The notes beneath the pieces were generated by a model that made no database searches, had not been told where the DNA came from, and saw only the letters and a list, made by a program, of their open reading frames with translations. Made by a program: the position numbers and the translations under genes. A stretch of DNA of 64,000 nt from Gemmatimonadota bacterium (GTDB lineage Bacteria; Gemmatimonadota; Gemmatimonadetes; Gemmatimonadales; Gemmatimonadaceae), in assembly GCA_028287305.1 (NCBI GenBank), contig JAQBPX010000015.1, positions 186,001 to 250,000 of the forward strand, in the 5' to 3' direction. The first letter of the stretch is position 1. Each line of letters starts with the position of its first letter. Below are positions 34,014 to 42,325 of the stretch, in pieces.

Positions 34014-34532
34014 CTACCGCACGATCCAGGGCATGCTCCCCAGCAGGATGGAGATCGTCACGCCCGCGAACGACATCTTCGGGTTGAGGTTGCCGAGCGC
34101 CTCCAGGGACAGGTGCGGGGTGCGCCAGGAGAGCATCTGGACCCCCACCGCCAGCCCCACGGTGTTGACCTTCTCGGCGGTTCCGCCGGCGCGGTCGCGG
34201 CTGCCCGTCACCCAGCCAGCGCCGGCCGTGATCGCGCCATAGTTGCCGGCCAGCACTGGAGCGCCCTTCCCGTAGAGGAAGCTCAGTTCCATCACGCTCG
34301 CCTGCTTCGCCTCGAGGTTGAGGCCGCCCCCCAGGTTGTTGTGCGCGCTGAACCGCCCTCGCCAGATGCGCCCGCTTTCTGCATGGTTGAAGTCGAGCAG
34401 CAGCCCCAGGCCGGCCGTACTGACGCCCACGCCGGCGCCGCCCCAGAGGCTGGCGGTGTTGTTCTGGGCATCGAGCCGCGCGAGGGGCGCGACCAACAGG
34501 CAAAGCAGGGCAATCGTCGACGTGAAGCGCAC
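34014..34532 (-). CDS. Outer-membrane beta-barrel-like secreted protein, 172 aa
   Basis: A GTG start at 34532 with GGGAG 7 nt upstream, then a signal peptide (LLCLLVAPLARLDAQ). The mature part alternates glycine-rich amphipathic strands (GAGVGVSTAGLGLLLDFNH, GGGLNLEAKQASVMELSFLYG, GAITAGAGWVTGS, VGLAVGVQMLSW), as in small 8-strand barrels. It ends SMPWIVR. The function is unknown. An upstream in-frame ATG at 34628 would add Arg/Gly-rich non-coding-like sequence and is not used. It is divergent from the desaturase gene. Confidence 0.75.
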   Translation of the reverse strand: MRFTSTIALLCLLVAPLARLDAQNNTASLWGGAGVGVSTAGLGLLLDFNHAESGRIWRGRFSAHNNLGGGLNLEAKQASVMELSFLYGKGAPVLAGNYGAITAGAGWVTGSRDRAGGTAEKVNTVGLAVGVQMLSWRTPHLSLEALGNLNPKMSFAGVTISILLGSMPWIVR

Positions 34533-34672
34533 GGTAACTCCCGGGAATGCATGGCTTTGGCTCCCTGACCCTTGCAAGAACAGGGGAACGCCGCCCCGGT
34601 AGCGGGCTCTACCCATGAAAATTTTCATTTGACGACTGTACGAACTCGCGCTGGGGAGGGAAATTGACGGTC

Positions 34673-35641
34673 ATGACAGACATTGAGCGGGAGACACTGG
34701 CGCGCGTCGAGGTGCTCTCCGACCTCGAGGAAGTGGTGCACGAGCTGATGGTCGTGCACGAAGCCAAGCGCATCCTCTGGTTCCCGAGCGAGCTGCTGGC
34801 GCCCGAACCCGGCACCGACCCGGCAGAGTACGTCCGGATCCTCAAGGAGCGGGCGAAGGGAATAAGCCTCCCGGCCCGCGTGGCGCTCGCCCTCAACCTG
34901 CTCACCGAGGAGGGGCTGCCGCACTTCCACCGGCTGCTCGCCGTCTACCTGGGCGGTGACACCTTCTGGTCGAAGTGGACCAACCTCTGGACCGCCGAGG
35001 AGGACCGCCACGGCGCCGTGCTCCACGACTATGCGCGGGACAGCAGCGTGTTGAACAACCCGATCCTCGAGCGGATGCAGTTCGAGTATCTCAAGGCGGG
35101 GTTCGAGCCGAGCTGGGACAAGGACCCGTATCGCGTGTTCGTCTACACCACGCTCCAGGAGCGCGCCACGCAGGTCAGCCACGCGAACACCGGCAAGCTC
35201 GCGAGCGAGTACGAGCCGCTGATCGGCGAGGTGCTGTCGAACGTCGCCAAGGAAGAGGCCCGTCACTACACCTTCTACCGCACGATCTTCAAGGAAGTCC
35301 TGAAGCGCGACCCCAACCGCGGCCTCCTCTCGGCGGTGGAGATCATGCCGGCGATCGACATGCCGGGGATCAACATGCCGGGCTTCCGCGAGATGGCGGA
35401 CGTCGTGCGTCGCGCTGGCATTTATGGGCCGAGGGATTATCTCAAGATCGTGGAGGAGCAGATCCGCTTCTGGGCCATCGACGCGCTCGAGGGGTTGAAC
35501 GAGGCGGGGAAGAAGGCGCAGGAGAAGATCATGGGCATCCCGGCGCGCCTCGAGCGCGTCGCCGATGCCATGGAGTCGCGCACGCGGGCGAAGACCTTCA
35601 CCTTCGCGGTGGCGTTCGAGAAGGAGTTCTCGATGGAGTGA
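34673..35641 (+). CDS. Acyl-ACP desaturase (ferritin-like di-iron)
   Basis: Introduces a double bond into acyl-ACP with O2 and reduced ferredoxin. The 322-aa protein is a four-helix-bundle di-iron enzyme of the plant stearoyl-ACP / mycobacterial DesA type. Its carboxylate ligand motifs are visible as TAEEDRHGAV (EExxH) and VAKEEARHYTFY (EExxH), with an additional Glu in LTEEGLPHFH and the GDTFWSKWTNLW helix. ATG 34673 is used; TTG 34664 is closer to the strong GGGAGGG at 34654-34660 and could be the real start. It stands 23 nt before an M1 peptidase gene. It is likely to set membrane unsaturation. Confidence 0.92.
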   Translation: MTDIERETLARVEVLSDLEEVVHELMVVHEAKRILWFPSELLAPEPGTDPAEYVRILKERAKGISLPARVALALNLLTEEGLPHFHRLLAVYLGGDTFWSKWTNLWTAEEDRHGAVLHDYARDSSVLNNPILERMQFEYLKAGFEPSWDKDPYRVFVYTTLQERATQVSHANTGKLASEYEPLIGEVLSNVAKEEARHYTFYRTIFKEVLKRDPNRGLLSAVEIMPAIDMPGINMPGFREMADVVRRAGIYGPRDYLKIVEEQIRFWAIDALEGLNEAGKKAQEKIMGIPARLERVADAMESRTRAKTFTFAVAFEKEFSME

Positions 35642-35664
35642 CGCCCGCGGAGTAGTTTTTCCGC

Positions 35665-38223
35665 ATGGCGTACTCCATCCTGCTGCTCCTCGCGGCGCTC
35701 CACGCGCCGGATTCCCTCATGGCGAAGGGCGTGTCACACGCCCTCGCCATCCATCGCGCCGCGCAGCTCGACAGCGTGAGCTACGCGATCGACCTCGACG
35801 TCACGCGACACGACACCGCGTCAGGCCACGTGCGCATCGGCTTCGTGCGGCGCGGTGGCGGTGACGTCATCCTCGACTGGCGCGGGCTCGCGCTCTCGAA
35901 CGCGCGCGTGAAGGGTGCGAGCGCGCCGGCGATCACCACGAACGGCTCGCACATCCGGATTCCCGCCGCCGCGCTGCAGGATGGCGCGAACGTCGTGGAC
36001 CTCGACTTCAGCGCTGCCATCGCGCCTGCAGGAGCGAGCGTCATCCGCTATCACGACTCGACTGACGGCGCCGACTACCTGTACACGCTGCTCGTGCCGT
36101 CGGATGCGCACGCACTCTTCCCCTGCTTCGACCAGCCCGACCTCAAGGCGCGCGTCACGCTGTCGCTCACCACCCCGCTCGGCTGGAAAGCGCTCGCCAA
36201 TGGACGACTGGCGCGCGCCGACAGCACGCCGCTCACCGTGCACCACCGCTTCACGGAGACGGAACCGATCAGCACCTACCTGGTCGCGTTTGCCGCGGGG
36301 CCGTGGGCCACCGAAACGCGCGTGATCGACGGGCGCGGGATCACGATGTGGGTGCGTGCGTCGCGGGCCAAGGAGGCGGAGGCGGACTCGCTGATCGGGA
36401 TGAACGGCCGCGCGCTCACCTGGCTCGAGGAGTACACGGCCCACCGATACGCGTTCGGGAAGTACGACTTCCTGCTCGCGCCGGCGTTTCCCTTCGGCGG
36501 CATGGAGCATCCGGGCGCCGTGTTCTACAACGAGGACCGCTTCATCTTTCGCGAGAAGCCGACGACGAGCCAGCTGCTCGGCCGCGAGGCCACGATCTTC
36601 CACGAGGTCTCGCACCAGTGGTTCGGCGACCTGGTGACGATGCGCTGGTTCGACGACCTCTGGCTCAAGGAGGGATTCGCGACGTACATGGCGGCGGTGA
36701 TGCAGAGCCAGATCGACCCCGCCGCGAACGCGTGGAAGACCTTCTTCCTCGGCAACAAGCCGGTGGCGTATGCGACGGATGCCTCGCGTGGCACGACGCC
36801 CGTGTGGCAGGAGCTCGCGAACCTGGACCAGGCGAAGAGCAACTACGGTCCGATCGTCTACCAGAAGGCGCCGTCGATCCTCAAGCAGCTGAACTACCTG
36901 GTGGGCGACACCGCGTTTCGCGATGGACTGCGCGCGTACGTGAAGGCGCACGCGTACGGCAATGCGACGTGGCGTGACCTGCTGTCGGCGGTCGGACGTG
37001 CGGGGCACCAGGATCTCACGGCGTGGGGGAGGCAGTACATCCTGAGGGCGGGGATGCCGGTGGTGACGCAGTCGGTGGTGCGCACTGCGCAGGGATGGCG
37101 ACTCGAGCTCACGCAGCAGCCGGCACAGTCGCTCTCGGGCGCCGAAGCGTGGCCCATCCGGTTCGACATCGGCGTGCCGAGTGGGGACTCGACCTATTCC
37201 ATTCCCGTCTACATGACGGAGCGCACGAAGTCCCTTTCGTTCACGTCGGACTATCCCGCGCTGGTGTTCCCGAATCTCGGCGACAAGGCGTACGCGCTCG
37301 TGCACCTGGACGACGCGAGCGTGCGCTGGATCGAGCGCAACGTCTCGTCGGTGAGGGATCCACTACTGCGTCCGATGCTCTGGGGCGCGATGTGGGACCT
37401 GGTGCGTGACGCCAGGCTCCCGCCCGCCCGATTCGTGCGCGCAGCGATCGCACAGCTGCCCCGCGAGCGCGACGACCAGGTTGCGCCGTTCGTGATCGCC
37501 CGCCTGCGCCGCGCGGTGGACGCCTACCTCTGTGACGGAGATGCCGTTGCCGTTCGGCCGGCGCTCGAGCGCATGCTGCTCGCTGGCGCCGCCGACAGCT
37601 CACGCGCGTACTCGGTGCGAAAGGCACACCTCGACGCGTACATCGGTGCGGCGCGCTCACCCGCCGCGATCGCGCGGCTCGATGCGTGGCTGGACAGCAG
37701 TTCAGCGGCGGGCATTCCGTTGCGCCCCCCGACACGGTGGTCGCTCGTGAGCACGCTGCTGTCCCGCCGCGCGTCGGGCGCCGAGGCGCGGCTCGCTGGC
37801 GAGACCAGGCGCGACTCGACGAGCGAAGGGAAGCGCCTCGCGTTCGTCGCGGGCGCAGCGCGACCCGACTCGGCCACGAAGGCAGCGTACTGGGCGCGCT
37901 GGTTCAACGACCCCTCGCTCAACGAGGACTGGGTCACCGCGAGCCTCGGCGCATTCAATGACGTGGACGCCGGTGCGCTCACGAGACGCTACCTCACCCC
38001 GGCGCTCGACACGCTGCCGTGGATCCAGCGCAACCGCCGGATCTTCTTCCTCGGCTCGTGGATCGGCGCGTTCATGTCGGGCCATCGTGATGCCGCGTCG
38101 CTCGCGCAGGTCAACGACTTCCTCGCGAAGCACCCAGCGCTGCCGAAGGACCTGCGCGACAAGATCCTGCAGTCGTCGGATGAGCTGGAGAGGGCGGTGC
38201 GGATTCGGAAAAACTGCAGGTAA
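35665..38223 (+). CDS. M1-family aminopeptidase N-like metallopeptidase
   Basis: An 852-aa gluzincin with the aminopeptidase N layout: N-terminal beta domain (about 25-215), catalytic domain with GGMEHP (278-283, substrate N-terminus recognition) and HEVSHQWF (zinc ligands His313 and His317, Glu336 in LWLKEGFATY), then a beta-sandwich and a long helical C-terminal domain. The spacing of metal ligands is canonical. A weak signal-like start (MAYSILLLLAALHAPDS) suggests export. It probably trims N-terminal residues from peptides. It follows the desaturase by 23 nt. Confidence 0.95.
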   Translation: MAYSILLLLAALHAPDSLMAKGVSHALAIHRAAQLDSVSYAIDLDVTRHDTASGHVRIGFVRRGGGDVILDWRGLALSNARVKGASAPAITTNGSHIRIPAAALQDGANVVDLDFSAAIAPAGASVIRYHDSTDGADYLYTLLVPSDAHALFPCFDQPDLKARVTLSLTTPLGWKALANGRLARADSTPLTVHHRFTETEPISTYLVAFAAGPWATETRVIDGRGITMWVRASRAKEAEADSLIGMNGRALTWLEEYTAHRYAFGKYDFLLAPAFPFGGMEHPGAVFYNEDRFIFREKPTTSQLLGREATIFHEVSHQWFGDLVTMRWFDDLWLKEGFATYMAAVMQSQIDPAANAWKTFFLGNKPVAYATDASRGTTPVWQELANLDQAKSNYGPIVYQKAPSILKQLNYLVGDTAFRDGLRAYVKAHAYGNATWRDLLSAVGRAGHQDLTAWGRQYILRAGMPVVTQSVVRTAQGWRLELTQQPAQSLSGAEAWPIRFDIGVPSGDSTYSIPVYMTERTKSLSFTSDYPALVFPNLGDKAYALVHLDDASVRWIERNVSSVRDPLLRPMLWGAMWDLVRDARLPPARFVRAAIAQLPRERDDQVAPFVIARLRRAVDAYLCDGDAVAVRPALERMLLAGAADSSRAYSVRKAHLDAYIGAARSPAAIARLDAWLDSSSAAGIPLRPPTRWSLVSTLLSRRASGAEARLAGETRRDSTSEGKRLAFVAGAARPDSATKAAYWARWFNDPSLNEDWVTASLGAFNDVDAGALTRRYLTPALDTLPWIQRNRRIFFLGSWIGAFMSGHRDAASLAQVNDFLAKHPALPKDLRDKILQSSDELERAVRIRKNCR

Positions 38224-38236
38224 TTCGCTCTACCCG

Positions 38237-38425
38237 TACGGCAGGTCTGTGGTCTGTGGTCTGTAGCATGAGCAAAGACAGCGAAGGCGGGCGCCTGCGG
38301 CGTCCGCCTTTGTCATTGGCGCGTAGTTCAACATGTTGACTGCAAACCGATGACGAGGCGGCGGCGAATGCCGCCGCTACCGCATCATCTCTGGACCACA
38401 GACCACAGACTACAGACCTGCAGTA
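38237..38425. repeat. Inverted repeat of GTCTGTGG words enclosing two hairpins
   Basis: Arms 38237-38266 and 38396-38425 match at 27 of 30 positions and consist of three tandem GTCTGTGG-type words. Between them lie a hairpin around 38276-38313 (AAGGCGG with CCGCCTT) and GCGGCGGC-GAAT-GCCGCCGC at about 38360-38379. The whole 233-bp gap between the convergent M1 and DinB genes is filled by these structures. No gene is seen in it. Confidence 0.75.
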
Positions 38426-38456
38426 CCGATAGAGGGGCCGGTGGCAACGTAAATGA

Positions 38457-38981
38457 CTACACCCGCAAATACTTCTCCTTCAACGCCATGTAGTGCCGCA
38501 TCTCATGCGCCACCATGTGAAACGCGAGCCCTCGCACGGTAACCGAGAATCCATTCGCAGTCCCGCGCCGCATCCACTCCTCCTCCACCAGCGGCCGGAA
38601 CAGCGCGATCGACGCAGCCCTCCCCGCGCGGTACTGATCGAGCAACTCCGCGAGCGGCCGCTGCTCGAATCGCGCCCCCGCCACGTACTGCTTTTCGTCG
38701 AATCCCGGCAGCGGGCGCTGGTCGCCTCGCGCAATGCAGAGCGCGCGATACGCATAGATGCGCTCGTCGTCCACCAGGTGGCCAAGCACCTCCTTCACCG
38801 TCCACTTCCCGGGCGCATAGCGGAGGCTGGCCACACGCTCGTCGCTGAGTCCAGACAGCAGCGCCAAGGTCGAACCCGCCTGCTCGGCGAGCGCCCCCAC
38901 CGCATCGTTGCCCGGCACGCGCCCCATGTCGTCCTGGATCTCATCGGCGTACTCGCCGGCCTGCGGACGTCCCGAGATCAT
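38457..38981 (-). CDS. DinB-family (DUF664-like) four-helix protein
   Basis: A 174-aa DinB-superfamily protein. The fold pattern is clear: LRYAPGKWTVKEVLGHLVDDERIYAYRAL holds the first metal His (in KEVLGHLVDDER). AFHMVAHEMRHYMALKEKYL holds the paired histidines of the triad (HMVAHEMRH). The metal site is intact, but the reaction is unknown; related proteins are thiol transferases or damage-induced proteins. ATG 38981 overlaps the stop of the AAA ATPase gene as ATGA, so the two are coupled. Confidence 0.88.
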   Translation of the reverse strand: MISGRPQAGEYADEIQDDMGRVPGNDAVGALAEQAGSTLALLSGLSDERVASLRYAPGKWTVKEVLGHLVDDERIYAYRALCIARGDQRPLPGFDEKQYVAGARFEQRPLAELLDQYRAGRAASIALFRPLVEEEWMRRGTANGFSVTVRGLAFHMVAHEMRHYMALKEKYLRV

Positions 38982-40477
38982 TCGGCCGGCACCGTCCGCT
39001 CGTTCGCCCAGCTCCGCAATGCGCCGAGCCGCTCGCCCATGGTGCGCGACAGCGGGCGGGTGCGCGTGAGCTCGTCGTTCAGTGTCCTCGTATCGAGCAT
39101 CGCATTTCCCGTGAACGCCGAGAACAATCCGGACACCACGGCCTGCTCGATCTCGGCGCCGCTGAATCCATCGCTCGAGCTTGCGAGCGCGGCCAGGTCG
39201 AAGCGCGCGGGATCCTGCTTCCGCTTCTTCAGGTGAATGCGGAAGATCTCCTCGCGGCTCGGCGCACCGGGGAGGTCCACGAAGAAGATCTCGTCGAAGC
39301 GCCCCTTGCGAATGAACTCGGGCGGCAGCTTCGCGACGTCGTTCGAGGTCGCGACGACGAAGACGTCGCCCTTGCGGTCCTGCAGCCAGCTGAGGAAGGT
39401 GCCGAAGATCCGGCGCGAGACGCCTCCGTCCTCCTCGCCCCCGCTCGCGAACGCCTTCTCGAGCTCGTCGATCCAGAGGATGATCGGCGCGAGGCGCTCC
39501 GCCGTCTGCATGGCGCGCTTGAAGTTCTTCTCGCTGTCGCCGATGTACTTGTCGTAGAGGTTCGCGGGGTCGAGCTTGAGCAGCGGCAGCCCCCACTCGC
39601 ACGCCACCGCCTTTGCGCAGAGGCTCTTGCCGCAACCGGGGACGCCCAGCAGCAGCACGCCCTTCGGATACTGCAGCCCGAAGTCGGCGGCGCGCTGCGG
39701 GTCGGAGATCACGAGCTTCCGCTTCGCGAGCCAGCCCTTGAGCCCCGCCAGCCCGGCCACGCTCGACATGCTCTCCTCGGCCGGGTGATACTCGAGCAGG
39801 CCGTCCTGCTCTACGGCTTCGCGCTTCGCGACGATGACGCGGCCGACGTCATCAGCGCGCAGCGAGCCGTCTTCCATGATGCACTTGGTGATGATCTTCT
39901 CGGCCTCGATCAGCGTGAGGCCGGTGAGGTTGTTCACGATGCGCATGCGCTCCTGCGCCGTGAGCTCGACCCGCACCGGCATGCGCGCGGAGAGGTCGCG
40001 AATCACGCGCTCCGTCATCGCGCGGTAGTCCTCGTACTCCGGGCCGGCGAGTCGCAGCGTCGTGGCGTGCGGCCGCAGCGCGTCGGGGATGCGCACGTTC
40101 TGGCCGGTGATGATCAGCGCGCCGCGCCGCACCGCGAACAGTCCCACGACGTCGAGCACGTGGCTGGCGATCAGCGGGTCATCGAGGAAGCCACCCAGCT
40201 CGCGGAAGAGGAAAATCCCGGCGCCCTCGCGCTCCGCCTCCGCCAGCGCCTTGCTGGGCTCCTGCGTGCCGTCGATCATTCCGTCGGCGGGCATCGGCCC
40301 GGACATCCCGCGGCGCAGCCCCTTCGAGCGGTTCCACTCGAAGTAGTGCAGCGACTGGGCGGAGGCGATCTCGCGAACCATCTGTGACGCGAGCGCCGGC
40401 TCGACCGTGTCGAGGATGATGAGCGCGTAGCGGGAGCGGATGAGCAGCTCGAGCTGCGCCTGGGTGTCGGATCGCAT
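38978..40477 (-). CDS. Ycf46-type AAA+ ATPase
   Basis: A 499-aa AAA+ protein with the architecture of cyanobacterial/plastid Ycf46: a divergent N-terminal NTPase-like half (about 1-225, including IFLFRELGGFLDDPLI and GALIITGQNVRIPDAL), followed by an active AAA domain. Walker A is GVPGCGKS (278-285), Walker B is IILWIDELE (332-340). ATSND as sensor 1 and RKGRFDE as the second region of homology are also present. Such proteins are soluble remodelling ATPases of uncertain substrate. It is coupled to a DinB-type protein and divergent from a GspF-like gene. Confidence 0.92.
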   Translation of the reverse strand: MRSDTQAQLELLIRSRYALIILDTVEPALASQMVREIASAQSLHYFEWNRSKGLRRGMSGPMPADGMIDGTQEPSKALAEAEREGAGIFLFRELGGFLDDPLIASHVLDVVGLFAVRRGALIITGQNVRIPDALRPHATTLRLAGPEYEDYRAMTERVIRDLSARMPVRVELTAQERMRIVNNLTGLTLIEAEKIITKCIMEDGSLRADDVGRVIVAKREAVEQDGLLEYHPAEESMSSVAGLAGLKGWLAKRKLVISDPQRAADFGLQYPKGVLLLGVPGCGKSLCAKAVACEWGLPLLKLDPANLYDKYIGDSEKNFKRAMQTAERLAPIILWIDELEKAFASGGEEDGGVSRRIFGTFLSWLQDRKGDVFVVATSNDVAKLPPEFIRKGRFDEIFFVDLPGAPSREEIFRIHLKKRKQDPARFDLAALASSSDGFSGAEIEQAVVSGLFSAFTGNAMLDTRTLNDELTRTRPLSRTMGERLGALRSWANERTVPAE

Positions 40478-40501
40478 GAGCCTATTTCACATCAATTCGT
40501 G

Positions 40502-41323
40502 ATGACGTCAATCCTCGCCGCCTCCCATGCCGTGACCGACGCCCGCCAGCGGGCGGAGCTCTATCGGCAATGGCACCAGGCGCATCACATGGGGATGACG
40601 CATCCCACCTTCTTCCAGGAGAGCGGGTTGCGACTCTCGGGCAGCGCCGATCGCGTTCGCGCGGCGTTCAGCAAGGCGACCGCCGAGGGCCGAACGCTCA
40701 CGAGCGTGACGCACGAGCACACCCGGTTGTTCGAGCCCTTCGAGGGGGCGCTGATCGAGCTGGGAGAGGAAAGCGGGGCCCTCGAGCAGTCGCTGCGGCT
40801 GCTGGCCGACTGGTTCGTTCGCCAGCACAAGCTGCTCCTGGCGATCTCGAAGCAGCAGGCGTACCCGATCTTCCTGCTGCTGGCGGCGGCGGTGATCGGC
40901 CCGCTGCCGCTCCTCTTCAAGCAGCGCGAGCGCGAGTACTTCTGGATCGCGGGGCTCGGCCTGGCCGCATGGTGGTTCCTGGGCGGCACGATCATAACGC
41001 TCGTCTCCCGAAACTCCGCCCTGCGCACGCGCTTCGCGCAGGCGCGGCTGCTGCGCGCGCTCACCACCGCGCAGGAGGCGGGACTGCCCCTGGATCGCAC
41101 CATCGACCTCGCGGTGCGAGCGTGCGCCAATGAAGCGTTGACGGCGCACGTCGCGCGAATCCCCGAGAGCCGGCGTCGCTCGCAGTCGCTGGCGCAGACC
41201 TTCGACGGCTGCTCCATGGTGACGCCCGCGATGCTCGGCGTGATGAAGGTGGCCGAGCAGACGGGAGACTATCGGACGACCCTGGGGCGAATGGCGGAGC
41301 TGTTCGAGGATGGGTTCAAGTAG
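40502..41323 (+). CDS. GspF/T2SF-domain inner-membrane protein, short
   Basis: A protein of about 274 aa from the type II secretion/type IV pilus F family. One T2SF-like helical unit (residues about 15-100, ALIELGEESGALEQSLRLLADWFVRQ) is followed by two membrane helices (QQAYPIFLLLAAAVIGPLPLL and YFWIAGLGLAAWWFLGGTIIT). A second cytoplasmic unit (RFAQARLLRALTTAQEAGLPLDRTID in part, VAEQTGDYRTTLGRMAELFE) completes it. It lacks the third helix of canonical GspF (about 400 aa). No other pilus or secretion gene is adjacent. GTG 40499 immediately precedes ATG 40502; either may start. Confidence 0.82.
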   Translation: MTSILAASHAVTDARQRAELYRQWHQAHHMGMTHPTFFQESGLRLSGSADRVRAAFSKATAEGRTLTSVTHEHTRLFEPFEGALIELGEESGALEQSLRLLADWFVRQHKLLLAISKQQAYPIFLLLAAAVIGPLPLLFKQREREYFWIAGLGLAAWWFLGGTIITLVSRNSALRTRFAQARLLRALTTAQEAGLPLDRTIDLAVRACANEALTAHVARIPESRRRSQSLAQTFDGCSMVTPAMLGVMKVAEQTGDYRTTLGRMAELFEDGFK

Positions 41324-41397
41324 CGCGTGAGACGCTGCGTGAGGGGAAAGTTTTCCGAACGTATTGCCGGCGCTGGCGATCGCACTAATTGTTGAGG

Positions 41398-42009
41398 ATG
41401 ACTTCAAACATCCGCCATATCGCCGCTTTTCTCGCCTCCCCCGTTGTAGTCGCCTGCGCCGCGCACAAGCCGGTCGTCGAGAACCACCAGACGATGATCG
41501 TCGGCGTACAGCACACCCCGCCAGGGCGTGCGCACTACGGTCCTGCGGCGTTGGCAGCCTTTCATGCCGATGTGCTGCCCGTCGACTCGGCAGGTGAGTG
41601 CTCAGTCCAGAAGTCAATCGCTGGCGGGCCGAACCTCGTCTACTCCGTCGCGTACCCAAGCCGAAAGGCGGGATTGTCGCATGTCGCCATCACGATCGAT
41701 TCCGGCGGACGGATGATCAGGGCGTCAGAAATGCGAGGCCATGTGAACTTTCCCAATCCCAAGGGGATGGCTGACACGACGCTATCGAGGATGATGCGAG
41801 AGGCACAGGACGCGACGCGCCGCACCTACGTCTACCTCGACTACACACAGGGCGAAGGCCACGTGAGCAACGAGGGCGGAGGACTGCCGTCAGAGATGGT
41901 GATGGCGAAGTCCGCGGACATCGAAATGAGCGCGTCGGTCGGCGAGCCGGGAGCGCGCATCAAGCGCGCGATGGCGCTCTGCAAGGAGCACGCGACTTTA
42001 CGGCCCTGA
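41398..42009 (+). CDS. Putative lipoprotein, 203 aa
   Basis: It begins MTSNIRHIAAFLASPVVVAC, a lipoprotein signal with the lipobox Cys at residue 20. The mature part has no family I recognise. Segments such as GGPNLVYSVAYPSRKAGLSHVAITID and YVYLDYTQGEGHVSNEGG suggest a beta-rich domain. Base composition is visibly less GC-biased than in neighbouring genes (for example the opening 60 bases), which may mark recent acquisition. TTG 41389 is an alternative start three codons earlier. It stands alone. Confidence 0.7.
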   Translation: MTSNIRHIAAFLASPVVVACAAHKPVVENHQTMIVGVQHTPPGRAHYGPAALAAFHADVLPVDSAGECSVQKSIAGGPNLVYSVAYPSRKAGLSHVAITIDSGGRMIRASEMRGHVNFPNPKGMADTTLSRMMREAQDATRRTYVYLDYTQGEGHVSNEGGGLPSEMVMAKSADIEMSASVGEPGARIKRAMALCKEHATLRP

Positions 42010-42037
42010 GCAGTACGCGCCGGAGCGCAAGGACCCA

Positions 42038-42322
42038 TCACCCCCGCCGCATCACCACCAGCCACAACACCATCGCCAGCGCCCAGCACGTCACGCCCAC
42101 CACGGCCCACGCCGACGCGCCTCGCTGGTGCAGCAGCCCCTCGTCCGTGAACAGCTCGGCGCGGCGCCAGCCGCCATCCAGGCGCATCGTCGCCTGCCAG
42201 TAGCTCACGCCCGGCTGGCGGAAGCGATGCATGCGTCGCTCACAGACCAGCGCGTACGCGATCGCCAGCGAGCCGAGCGCCGCGAACATGTCGCCCAGCA
42301 CCACCATGGCAAATGTCGACAT
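42038..42322 (-). CDS. Small two-helix membrane protein, 94 aa
   Basis: Two membrane helices (MVVLGDMFAALGSLAIAYALV at residues 6-26 and WAVVGVTCWALAMVLWLVVM near 71-90) flank a polar loop rich in Arg and aromatic residues. The family is not known to me. It starts 3 nt after the stop of the TetA-like MFS gene and is probably the last gene of that operon, perhaps a small transporter-associated protein (inference). Confidence 0.72.
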   Translation of the reverse strand: MSTFAMVVLGDMFAALGSLAIAYALVCERRMHRFRQPGVSYWQATMRLDGGWRRAELFTDEGLLHQRGASAWAVVGVTCWALAMVLWLVVMRRG

Positions 42323-42325
42323 CGG

